A stretch of DNA of 64,000 bases from Acanthaster planci (lineage: Eukaryota; Echinodermata; Asteroidea; Valvatida; Acanthasteridae). The notes beneath the pieces were generated by a model. The model was not told where the DNA came from and did not search any database. It saw only the letters and a list, made by a program, of their open reading frames with translations. Location of the stretch: NCBI RefSeq assembly GCF_001949145.1, contig NW_019091358.1, positions 3,757,654-3,821,653 of the forward strand. The letters are read 5' to 3'. A program made the position numbers and the translations under genes. This document shows positions 35,901 to 41,309 of this stretch, piece by piece; the first letter of the stretch is position 1; every line of letters starts with the position of its first letter.

Positions 35901-38900
35901 GTGCCCGCTGGTGACAGACGTAGGCCTCTGCGCGGAGGAATGCTCGGCCGACTCTGACTGCGGATCGGAGAATCTGATCTGCTGCTTCAACGGGTGCGGC
36001 CATACTTGCACCCCCTTGCTCGGCATCCCGACGAAACCAAGCCTTATCTCTTTGGGTAAAATCTTGTTGAAGTAATTTGGGTTTGATATTTCAAGTGGCC
36101 TCCTCTTTAGAGAGTATATGAATCCGGCAAAAAAACATCTAATTGTGTTCAAGAAGAGTAGAGAAAATGAGGTGGGTTTTATGAGGGAATGTTATGGTAC
36201 AATTACTGATACATCAGGACACCTTTCAACTCTGTGGAAAATTGATTTATAAATGAGCAACAATATATATTATTGTATAAAACATTATGGTATACAAAAT
36301 GAAATAAGCTTTTTCATCATGATCTTTGCCAATGTTGTTTTTTTTTTAAAGGTTCAATTTATTACAACAGGCGTCTTTTTGCCGATCAGATTCCATTTGG
36401 TCAAATACATTATCACTCTGATCCCCCATCCCCCTTAACACTTTTGGGAGAAGTGTTTTGGAGATACAAATTCTCCTGCCGAGCAATTAGCCAGACTACA
36501 ACAGTCCACTCCATTGATACGTTTCTTTGAAATATTCCAAACTGCCTTGTGACATTTTTTATCTCCCCTGCCAATTGATGCCTACAGATTGCCCATACTG
36601 CCTGACCGATCTGGTCGACCTTCCTGATGATATCAGGGCGCTCATTTGTGAAGCAGACATGAGTAAGTTTATCCACTTTCACATTTGGAATGGTAAACCG
36701 TGCCCTGTCAATGGAGGTTTCTTCTCCAGTTTCTAAGAAATGACTTCCATTAATTAGATCCACCGTTATATTTGTTTGTTTTTCAATTTTTTTGTTCACT
36801 TTTCATTGAACCGTCTACTTGGCAGGTTTTTTTTTAGGCAGTTCAGGTTGTGTATTTTACAAATATCATCCTTCACGAAAAAACAGTACATTGGGCCAAA
36901 GAAAAAATTACGGGGAAGCTTCAGCATTTCTGAAGTTGAGCTATTTATTCATGAACCAACTCCAACAGCAAAAAAAATTTGCCATTTACAGGAAAGGTAC
37001 AGTTAAACAAATATATAAATCATTAAAATAGAGATGTTTGAAAACACAAATATGAAAGAATATACATGTATACAAATAAGAAATGAATGAAATAAGCAAA
37101 TAGGCTGTGTACAATCAAAATGTATTTTGGTCATTCCAGAAATGAGGGGTCCACCTTTTTTCGTGTCCCTGTCACATCTGACATATGCTTTTGTAATTTC
37201 AGAACACATTTTTATTTCCAAGAGTGATGAATTAATGTAAATTTACCTGCCAAACAGAAAGTAAAAGTTTGAAATTAATGCTGGTGATATTTCCATGTCA
37301 AATAACAAAGGTCAGATGTAACAGGGACACAAAAATGTCACACTTTTGGACCCCTAATTTCTGGAATCACCTATATTTGAAATTTGCAAATATTCAGTAA
37401 TCTGAATTACCTAAAAGACAAAATGGAGAAATAATAATATTATAAGACCAACAGGATAGCTAACAATAGTTAGCTATGGAAAAATGGGCGAGATTAACTT
37501 CATACGTGAAGGTTTGTTAAGGTTTCAAAGTTTTCCAAGTTTGTCTTAGTTGTTAAACAAATTCTCGGGGGGGAAAAAGATATTGTTGAGATGAAAAATT
37601 GCTGTCCGGGAAAAAAATTGTCCAGACTAAGGTTTTGAAACCAGTGTGAGCCTAGAATATACTTGTATCGACCAGCTGACTGAAGCAAATTCAATGGATG
37701 AACCACGGAGTCAGCTCCGTGAAACAACAGAGCATGTTCCCCCCCCCATAGTTTCAGTAATGTGCACAGTCTAATGTACAAGCCATAGTTGTAATTTGTT
37801 TTGATGTCCCCTTTAAGAAATGTATGCATGCCCAGGCGTCCCCTTGGAAAGTTAGTTCTACCCTGGTTATAGCCACTGTAGCTTAGGCTGACTGTGACCT
37901 TTCAAGTTGCAGCAGACGTCGCTGTTGCATCCAAGGCAAAGTCTCATGTCATGAATGAGCATGTTGCAGAAACTGCTCTACAAATGTCAGCACCAGTCCT
38001 CTGAAATCCTTGCATTGATGAGTCAAACGAGCCTCGCGACAAATGGCATTGAATTAGACAGCTGCACTGAAGGACTTGGCATTTTCATTCATTTTGGTCT
38101 GTTGTGTAACATGGGTGCATTGCTGTGTTAGGGGTAGAATTTTTCCCCTGAAAGTTTTGCTTTGAACCACAATAGACAGATCTCTGTTGCCTGAAAACAG
38201 CATACACGTACCTTGTGGAAGCAGAGTATGGTATGTGTGCTGTCTCACCCTGAACGACCTGGTTAGGGCTTGTTAGAATGTGAGCACCCCCTTCTTGTAG
38301 CAGACAAGAATGCACAAACTCAGCATCCCTTGCAGAAGTATGTCACAGGGGAGCTTTTTCAATGTAGCTGTCAGAATTTTAAACGGTGTCCCGTCTGTGT
38401 TACTGCATGACTGTCTGATGTCTTCATACAAGTTTCTGTTTTCAGTGTCATAGTCTGCATGTATGCTTTGCTGATTTGAGATGCAACTGCATGCAGACCT
38501 GTCCAGTAAGGTGTGAAGTATTAATTTCAGTGCAGTAATGGGTAGAGTTGGATTTTGTCTTTGACTCTTACCACAGCCTAAGCAATTTTTGTTGTTTTCA
38601 TGTGTAAGGGTTAATTCGAAAACAAACTTACTCTTGTGTGTGTACCTTACATGTGGCATTCTGCAGTGAACTGCATGTATACTATTAAATGCCCAATATG
38701 AGTTCCAGTGACATTTTCCTAGAATATTTTCACCATTGGGAAATTTAAGTCGTCTGTCAGAACTTATTTCAACTTATGTCTTCATCTTATTGTCATTGGA
38801 ATAGGAGATATAGTCCACGATCTGAGTGTTGCTTCCTGTTTTTGAATGAGCATCCAGAAATCGGGTTAACTACCCCACAAGTTCATTGGTCCTTGCACCT

Positions 38901-41309
38901 CTTTTGTGACAATCCAGAGACCAAACGGAAATTCACAATTCCGTTTTTTTCCTCTTTGTTGTTCAAGTAAAAAGTGAAGAGACGGATGACAAATACACCT
39001 GCAACATGCAGCATTGCTTGATGGTCTGTAAAGTGGATTACCAAGAGAAATAATTTGGGGCATCTTTCCCGGCTTAGAAAATATTTGAAAAGTCTGAGGT
39101 TCAGACAGCACTGATAGAATATTGCTTTTTTTTCCTCTGTGAAAGGTATACCCAATTCTCACTGTGGAATTTGTGCTCCACTCGCATTTGGAATTTGACA
39201 TTGACAACATGCTTTCAACAAATGTACTCTCTTAGAATTTTGTACAGATATTGAGATATTCTACCAAGACTCTGACCAGGGTCATTCAGATCCTTTCCTC
39301 AAAGTAATGCCTTTGCCAGACCCACAAGTTGCCTATTGGGTTACTGTCTCAACAGGTCAGCATTTTTGTGTACCCCAATTTCCATATACAATTTCATCAG
39401 CCATGCTACAGAAGCCAGCTGTGCGTCTTAATGTCAAAACGCACTAAATGTATGTCATCCACTTGTATCTTTATTCACTTCATTCCTGATAATTTGTAAC
39501 ATGGAGAAATTCAGCACACTCTGGTGAATTCTGTATACATGCACTATTGCAGTGTCAAGGAATGTCTGTACTCATCCCCATGCTCGAGTAATTCCTATTA
39601 GATTTGTACATACACAAAGGTTCAAATTAGTCTGCACGTCGTAGTAAATATCCCTCTGTGACATAGTCTCAAAGTTTGAAATAAAGGACTATTCTGTAAA
39701 TAATGTTGCACAGATCTTGAACAAATGACCACCAAAGGTCAGCATTTGTAGAACTTTGGTTGTTGATATCTTGCTCGTTTTAAAAAAATTAGTACTTTAT
39801 TCGACCAAAATGAATGCCACACCTGGGACAACTTCATTGCAGGAATAATAGCAGGTGGTTAACACATCAACCGTCTATATTGCCTTTCAGTGATGGTGGT
39901 CAAGTGGAAGGCCAAGGACAACAGAGTGCGATTCCTGCGGGATCTTATCACAGATACAGATGTGACTCAGCCCTCTCGTCTCCTGGACATTGAGGAATCC
40001 TGCCCATGCTTCACCATTGTATCTGGTAAGTTGTGATTTGGGATGAGCATGAAGAATCCTGCTCCAGAACACATCGGGAAATTAAAGGATTGAAAGTTGT
40101 GCCGCAGTACATTTCGGATCTGGAAATCTGGACCAATAAGTAGCAAAGGTATTGCCCATGTGTGGTGCTCAGGTTTCCCTTGCGATTTCTCTTCATTTCC
40201 TGGTTATTTTGGCTTTTAAATTTAGCCACCAAAAGGGAGGAGAAAATTAACTCTTAACATTCGTCAAGTTAGCATGTTCACGCCAACTGGGAGGCATGCC
40301 AGGGAAAACAGTTACCCAAAACTATATATATACATGTAAATCTCATTGATCTTTTCCTGCACTTGACCAAGTGGCAACATATTGACAGCACAACATTTCC
40401 TGTGATTGGTACTCGTAATCCTTCACCAACCAGGATACATCCATGCATAAACCTGTGTTGTGGCAATGGAATCCCAGGCGACTTAATTGTTATAACAGTT
40501 ATTGGGGCAGCATGCATGCCATGTCAGGAACTGTTCAGGGTCAACAGACGTGCAAAGACATCTTTGGCATGGCCCTTGGTCTGTCAGACCCTCCAATATG
40601 CCGGGACATTTGTGGTCAGAGAAATAACCTTTCAAACAGCAAGGGCTATTGACACTTTGAATCTTTCCATTTTTTTGATTTGTGGTCTGCATTTTATTCT
40701 GAGACTGTATATAAAATTTGTGCAAGAGTTAATGGCTTGCCTTGCCTACTTAAGTGCACACCAGAGACCAGTGTCTCTTTCTTCAGTCACTGCTTTAAAT
40801 AGCCCTAATGGGAATATTTCATGGTGTCAACAAAAGGGAAAACGTGACCAGGGCAGATCCGGAAACAAATGTGGGGTGGGGGTGTAACATTTGGGAATTT
40901 CTTTTACATTAATTTTGTATGGCCTTTCTAGGAGTGAGGCTAAATTGCAAGAATTTTTCCCTCACACTTTTGGAAGGAAGGGAAATTAAGTAGTTCCTCC
41001 AAATTCACTTAAGAAAAAACTTTTCCTGTGGTTCATCCAGTGTTCATGGCATGATGTTTTGACCCTTTTTTGATGGCATTGTGTATGCATTCTCCTTTGC
41101 TTCAATTTTGACATTCTCCTACCTGTTCCCTCTCCCTTCTTGGCTTTCGTCCTGAAGATGAGCGTGTCATCATCGTGGGCCAGTCTGACCGAATCCTGAC
41201 CGGAAGGGGCAAAGGTCGGGCAGTCACCCTTGGTATCAGTGCTTTTGCCATCAGGAATGATGCCAAACTCAAGAAAGCACTCGTCCAAATCCGTGGCAAC
41301 TGCCCTTAA
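1060..41309 (+). CDS. A2M-like thioester protein fused to EGF, Kunitz, WAP and NTR modules (5' partial, 48 exons)
   Basis: This is the 3' part of one large gene. I joined 48 exons by GT/AG borders and matching phases, giving about 2,390 residues and a stop at 41307-41309. Module order: bait region end, MG/A2M domain, thioester domain, receptor-binding domain, Pro-rich linker, Cys-rich segment, seven EGFs, three Kunitz, sixteen WAP, NTR. A2M proteins are secreted protease traps; about 650 N-terminal residues, including the signal peptide, should lie left of the window. Core exons have mixed phases and all complete tail exons are 1-1. Human A2M ends after the receptor-binding domain, so everything from 11750 on is extra. 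The unbroken frame with no internal stop argues for one gene rather than several. A two-transcript alternative, with a break at 9898/11750, cannot be excluded without cDNA. Block entries below give the exon coordinates. Confidence 0.88.
3030..3200 (+). repeat. Dispersed repeat shared with 27215-27380 and 31355-31419
   Basis: The shared core is ACAAAG..GAATACTTTTGTCACAGTTCC followed by TTGTGACTTGACTTG and GGACTTGCAGAGACTT. The copy at 27215-27380 is full length. The copy at 31355-31419 breaks off exactly where the LINE begins. Non-coding. Confidence 0.55.
3327..3675. repeat. MITE with about 60-bp terminal inverted repeats
   Basis: Left end 3327-3390 and right end 3618-3675 are reverse complements (blocks GTGCCCGGCAGAA, GGCGTAAGCGC, TTGCCGGGAA and CATGATCAC). 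Each end also contains its own palindrome (CCCGGCA ... TGCCGGG). The interior is AT-rich and non-coding. It lies in the intron 2966-3809. Confidence 0.75.
3810..5032 (+). CDS. Gene 1 exons 5-8: CUB-like link and thioester domain with GCGEQN and a catalytic-type His
   Basis: Exons: 3810-3861, 3988-4077, 4353-4507, 4769-5032. The thioester motif GCGEQN is encoded at 4409-4426. It is followed by NMLGLVPNIFVMKYLEST, as in A2M and CD109. In this family the Cys and Gln side chains form the internal thioester that bonds covalently to targets. Exon 8 contains GYQRELNYRRDDNSYSAFG and GSTWLTAFVMRSFAQA, classic thioester-domain helices. Near its end, CFQSMGKLCHKAMS places His (codon 5018-5020) where C3 and C4B have the catalytic His; human A2M has Asn there. 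The thioester is therefore probably of the fast, hydroxyl-reactive type. This alignment was made by eye. Confidence 0.93.
5497..8026 (+). CDS. Gene 1 exons 9-13: remainder of the thioester (alpha/alpha toroid) domain
   Basis: Exons: 5497-5571, 5930-6089, 6812-7023, 7488-7712, 7902-8026. They encode GGVNNKLTLTAYIVITMLE, TQMAYALALASS, DIEMTGYALLAYMQQ, PIARWIIAQRNSQGGFSSTQ and DTVIGLQALATYANL. These are the successive helix pairs of the A2M complement-component domain in the expected order. NRLILQELSLD and GMGCALLQ follow, corresponding to the return into the CUB region. All five introns fit the frame (phases 0, 1, 0, 0, 2). The domain packs around the thioester and delivers it to the attacking protease. 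No frameshift or missing segment was seen. Confidence 0.92.
8073..8657. repeat. TTAA-flanked MITE (piggyBac-like), copy 1
   Basis: The left end reads TTAACCACTTCCTTCCGGG. The right end is its near reverse complement (CCCGGCAGCAAGTGGTTAA). TTAA at both borders is the target-site signature of piggyBac elements. The element is about 585 bp, non-coding, and lies in the intron before the receptor-binding domain. Related copies sit at 15207, 16578 and 18288. Confidence 0.6.
9066..9180 (+). repeat. Dispersed repeat, copy 1 (inverted copy at 55019-55110)
   Basis: About 110 bp beginning GCATCCGGATCTGTTGTCTA and ending AGACGTGGCC. The reverse complement of 55019-55110 follows the same sequence, with some substitutions and a deletion. 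A weaker match occurs near 4140-4200. No coding potential. Confidence 0.5.
9261..9898 (+). CDS. Gene 1 exons 14-15: A2M receptor-binding domain (MG8)
   Basis: Exons: 9261-9429 and 9796-9898. The first encodes SYTGEDEVSNMALLRVKMQT followed by GFIPVKSTL. The SYTG..SNMA....M.SGF pattern is diagnostic of the A2M receptor-binding domain. The second gives CLVFSIEKSIDVKDIKDGA and then VTIMDYYEQ, matching the final strands (VKVYDYYE in vertebrate A2M). In vertebrates this domain binds the LRP1 scavenger receptor after protease capture. Ordinary A2M ends about 20 residues later. Here the reading frame continues through a phase-1 splice into the extra tail. Confidence 0.92.
9931..9968 (+). repeat. Short direct duplication
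   Basis: AAGGAGTCCTCCTTTAAC occurs twice, separated by one base, just inside the intron after the receptor-binding domain. Probably a simple local duplication. Confidence 0.6.
10220..10705. repeat. Foldback element with arms of about 160-180 bp
   Basis: The left arm (about 10220-10400) and right arm (about 10520-10705) are reverse complements with scattered mismatches. Shared blocks include CTAACACGGTCGCGTGT, GCTCCCATTTCAACATGAAT and ATATGAAACACTTCAATTT. The loop is about 120 bp. No coding capacity was seen. Most likely a foldback transposon or MITE sitting in the 1.85-kb intron 9899-11749. Confidence 0.75.
11150..11470. repeat. Possible dispersed repeat remnant
   Basis: The AATAATAATGAGAATTTATA start and the later block GTTTATTCCAAAGAGAAGGG resemble non-coding repeat tails common in marine invertebrate genomes. 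This rests on recollection of style only; no second copy exists in the window. Confidence 0.3.
11750..11986 (+). CDS. Gene 1 exon 16: proline/acid-rich linker joining the A2M core to the tail
   Basis: One phase 1-1 exon of 79 codons. It begins GLFVSEMVKLPCPQDP and then becomes rich in Pro, Glu, Asp and Leu (EPLEPKEPLIPLDPRGPSGP). It has a single Cys (LPCPQ), near where A2M has its last Cys. The composition predicts an extended, flexible hinge. By position this is the seam between the trap and the added modules. No known domain is recognised. Confidence 0.8.
12543..13392 (+). CDS. Gene 1 exons 17-18: atypical Cys-rich, EGF-like segment
   Basis: Exons 12543-12599 (19 codons, CPEGRVFADGVKKC) and 13306-13392 (CQDGTTCEEGYTC, then VDTDTGTKC). 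Together they hold six cysteines, the number of one EGF module, but the spacing is not canonical and the module is split by an intron. Both exons are phase 1-1. They precede the true Ca-binding EGFs and may be a degenerate or fibulin-type EGF. The assignment as EGF is inference. The small first exon is supported by clean splice sites and frame. Confidence 0.65.
13729..20354 (+). CDS. Gene 1 exons 19-25: seven Ca-binding-type EGF modules (last one truncated)
   Basis: Exons: 13729-13863, 14284-14421, 15619-15753, 17273-17416, 18057-18191, 19977-20108, 20271-20354. Each is one phase 1-1 exon starting with D-[ILV]-[DN]-E-C, the calcium-binding EGF signature, followed by C-x-N....[YF]-x-C. Ca-binding EGF strings usually act as rigid extracellular spacers. 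The first six have six cysteines but with four or five residues between Cys4 and Cys5 (for example CLIVDCGTGY) instead of the usual one. The seventh has only four cysteines and runs straight into the first Kunitz exon. Exons at 18057 and 19977 share flanking intron sequence, so they arose by recent duplication. Confidence 0.9.
15023..15125 (+). repeat. 25-bp minisatellite, four copies
   Basis: The unit is CCCAGGTCATGTCTTGTCAC plus AAAGT, repeated four times with one or two substitutions per copy (periods at 15026, 15051, 15076 and 15101). It lies in the intron between EGF exons 2 and 3. Confidence 0.9.
15207..15394. repeat. TTAA-flanked MITE (piggyBac-like), copy 2
   Basis: Starts TTAACCTCTTCACGG and ends CTCTGCAGAGAAGGGGTTAA. 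The ends are imperfect inverted repeats bordered by TTAA. About 188 bp, intronic, non-coding. Confidence 0.5.
16578..17001. repeat. TTAA-flanked MITE (piggyBac-like), copy 3
   Basis: The left end TTAACCCCTTCGCGCCGGGA and right end TCCCGTCGTCAAGGGGTTAA are inverted repeats with a few mismatches, bordered by TTAA. The 424-bp interior is GC-richer than the surrounding intron and has no open gene. Confidence 0.65.
18288..19162. repeat. Diverged TTAA-type inverted-repeat element, copy 4
   Basis: The left end TGAACCACTTTGCACC and right end GGTGCAAAGTGGTTAA are exact inverted repeats apart from TGAA in place of TTAA on the left. The interior of about 840 bp contains no recognisable protein. It lies in the intron between EGF exons 5 and 6. 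Confidence 0.5.
21712..23192 (+). CDS. Gene 1 exons 26-28: three Kunitz/BPTI protease-inhibitor modules
   Basis: Exons: 21712-21957 (alternative in-frame acceptor at 21721), 22217-22420, 22986-23192, all phase 1-1. Each has the six-Cys Kunitz pattern with EEFIYGGC or EQFIYGGC, a G-N-x-N-R-F block and the final C-x3-C. Kunitz modules insert the P1 residue after the second Cys into a serine protease active site. The P1 residues are Arg (GRCRGRF), Arg (GQCRGYF) and Glu (GMCEAYM). The first two predict trypsin-like targets. The third, with acidic P1, should not inhibit trypsin well. Each exon ends in a 15-30 residue linker rich in Pro and acidic residues. Confidence 0.93.
23635..29072 (+). CDS. 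Gene 1 exons 29-35: WAP modules 1-7
   Basis: Exons: 23635-23790, 24758-24940, 25818-25973, 26201-26350, 26745-26924, 27589-27735, 28914-29072, all phase 1-1, each with one complete eight-Cys WAP core. Three sequence types are visible. Modules 1 and 4 have CCFNGCG or CCFTGCG. Modules 3, 5 and 6 have KCCSNGCG. Modules 2 and 7 are divergent, with KCCEDGCNSIC and KCCDMLCDSRLC. Module 5 ends in a Pro/Glu linker (VGPVEPQPEPEP). WAP proteins include antiproteases (SLPI, elafin) and antimicrobial proteins. In most modules here (3-6) the segment between Cys2 and Cys3 is three residues long, against eight in elafin, so an elastase-inhibitor role is not assured. Confidence 0.92.
23923..24110 (+). repeat. 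tRNA-derived SINE-like repeat
   Basis: Has an A-box-like stretch (TGGCTCATGTGTGAAGC), a B-box-like stretch (AGTTCAATTCCTGG) and a downstream body (CACACATGAGCAGAGTTGTT ... CTGGGTTCTGCAGTTTTCCC) that resembles SINE bodies of other invertebrates. Intronic, probably an old copy. Confidence 0.45.
27215..27380 (+). repeat. Dispersed repeat, second copy of the 3030-3200 family
   Basis: Shares GGAATGCTTTTGTCACAGTTCC, TTGTGACTTGACTTG and GGACTTGCAGAGACTT with 3030-3200, in the same order and orientation. Intronic, between WAP modules 5 and 6. Confidence 0.55.
29478..33797 (+). CDS. Gene 1 exons 36-42: WAP modules 8-14, a recent tandem array
   Basis: Exons: 29478-29630, 29883-30035, 30266-30418, 30660-30812, 31042-31194, 33253-33405, 33645-33797. 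Each is 153 bp, phase 1-1. They encode nearly the same module: linker PPQEPKPGQCPVVEPG, then GICVQECNDDSGC, GDQKCCSNGCG and [RK]TC[MV]DP. Starts are spaced about 390 bp apart except where a LINE has inserted before the sixth. Modules 9 and 11 are of a KTCV type; 10, 12 and 13 are of an RTCM type; 14 is KTCV. Introns are duplicated together with exons. All eight cysteines are present in every copy, so the copies look functional rather than decaying. Confidence 0.93.
29883..31260 (+). repeat. Two-exon (777 bp) higher-order repeat in the WAP array
   Basis: Exon 9 to exon 11 is 777 bp and exon 10 to exon 12 is 776 bp. The intron after module 9 is nearly identical to the intron after module 11 (TATGCATTTTAAAGTAATTT start). 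The intron after module 10 matches the intron after module 13 almost throughout its 240 bp. The array therefore grew by copying exon pairs, not only single exons. Confidence 0.85.
31420..33225 (-). mobile_element. 5'-truncated LINE (non-LTR retrotransposon) with a broken reverse transcriptase
   Basis: The minus strand from about 33225 to 32113 encodes the C-terminal half of a jockey/CR1-type reverse transcriptase in two overlapping frames. Visible motifs are FLDWSKAFDRVSHEIL (motif A), GSGVPQGSVLGRLLF (motif B), YGDN in place of the catalytic YADD (motif C) and YKYLGVVISRNLSW. The YGDN change, the shift of frame near 32610 and the lost 5' part make it inactive. The 3' tail is AT-rich (TTATTTATTTATTATT seen on the + strand). 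It lies in the intron between WAP modules 12 and 13. Removing about 1.8 kb restores an intron of about 260 bp, close to its neighbours. The 5' junction is only some 28 bp from the WAP13 acceptor. Confidence 0.85.
34438..34491 (+). CDS. Gene 1 exon 43: short Pro/Glu linker exon
   Basis: A 54-bp phase 1-1 exon encoding ELVGPVEPVGPVEPIEPQ, bounded by TTTGCAG and GTAAAG. It has no cysteine. The VGPVEP repeat matches the tail of WAP exon 5 (VGPVEPQPEPEP), so it may descend from a WAP exon that lost its core. It lies just before the assembly gap. Confidence 0.75.
34568..35054. other. Assembly gap (487 N)
   Basis: An unbroken run of N in the intron between the linker exon and WAP module 15. The flanking exons join in frame across it. 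Because all exons here are phase 1-1, one or more extra WAP exons could be hidden without disturbing the frame. Confidence 0.99.
35146..36055 (+). CDS. Gene 1 exons 44-45: WAP modules 15 and 16
   Basis: Exons 35146-35295 and 35885-36055, phase 1-1. Module 15 (APKPGACPMVDLGTIGIC, then GDQKCCTNGCGNTC) is of the same type as the tandem array but more diverged. Module 16 (CPLVTDVGLCAEEC, then LICCFNGCGHTC) resembles modules 1 and 4. So the two outer types bracket the young array. Both have eight cysteines. Module 16 ends in a 15-residue linker leading into the NTR. Confidence 0.92.
36588..41309 (+). CDS. Gene 1 exons 46-48: C-terminal netrin-like (NTR) module
   Basis: Exons: 36588-36662, 39891-40025, 41158-41309 (stop TAA 41307-41309). 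Six cysteines in the NTR pattern are seen: CPYC near the start, then LICEADM; SCPCFTIV in the middle; GNCP at the end. MMVVKWKA and RVIIVG correspond to the barrel strands of netrin and sFRP NTR modules. NTR folds occur in TIMPs, netrins, PCOLCE, WFIKKN and, as C345C, at the C-terminus of complement C3, C4 and C5. The 120-residue length and Cys spacing look closer to the netrin/sFRP/WFIKKN form than to C345C; this is a by-eye judgement. The protein ends right after the last Cys. Confidence 0.82.
37129..37371. repeat. MITE copy 1 (25-bp terminal inverted repeats)
   Basis: Ends: GGTCATTCCAGAAATGAGGG at the left and CCCCTAATTTCTGGAATCAC plus C at the right, inverted with two mismatches over 25 bp. 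A second copy, alike along its whole length, is at 63561-63806. No coding capacity (243 bp). Confidence 0.8.
37500..37829 (-). mobile_element. Probable LINE fragment
   Basis: The minus-strand translation includes LLQSAGRYKYILGSHWFQNLS. This resembles the reverse-transcriptase segment ILQAVGQYKYLGVVISRNLS of the LINE at 31420-33225. Only this short stretch is similar, so the call is tentative. Confidence 0.4.

Larger units (their letters stand above)
36663..39890. other. Large intron inside the NTR module
   Basis: This 3.2-kb intron separates NTR exons 1 and 2. It holds the inverted-repeat element at 37129-37371 and a LINE-like fragment near 37500-37829. The remainder (37860-39890) has no recognisable coding or structured element. 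Confidence 0.6.

Noticed and set aside
40363-40887. Plus-strand open frame of 174 codons between NTR exons 2 and 3
   Set aside because: No recognisable domain, low-complexity codon use, and NTR exons join in phase without it. Treated as intron.
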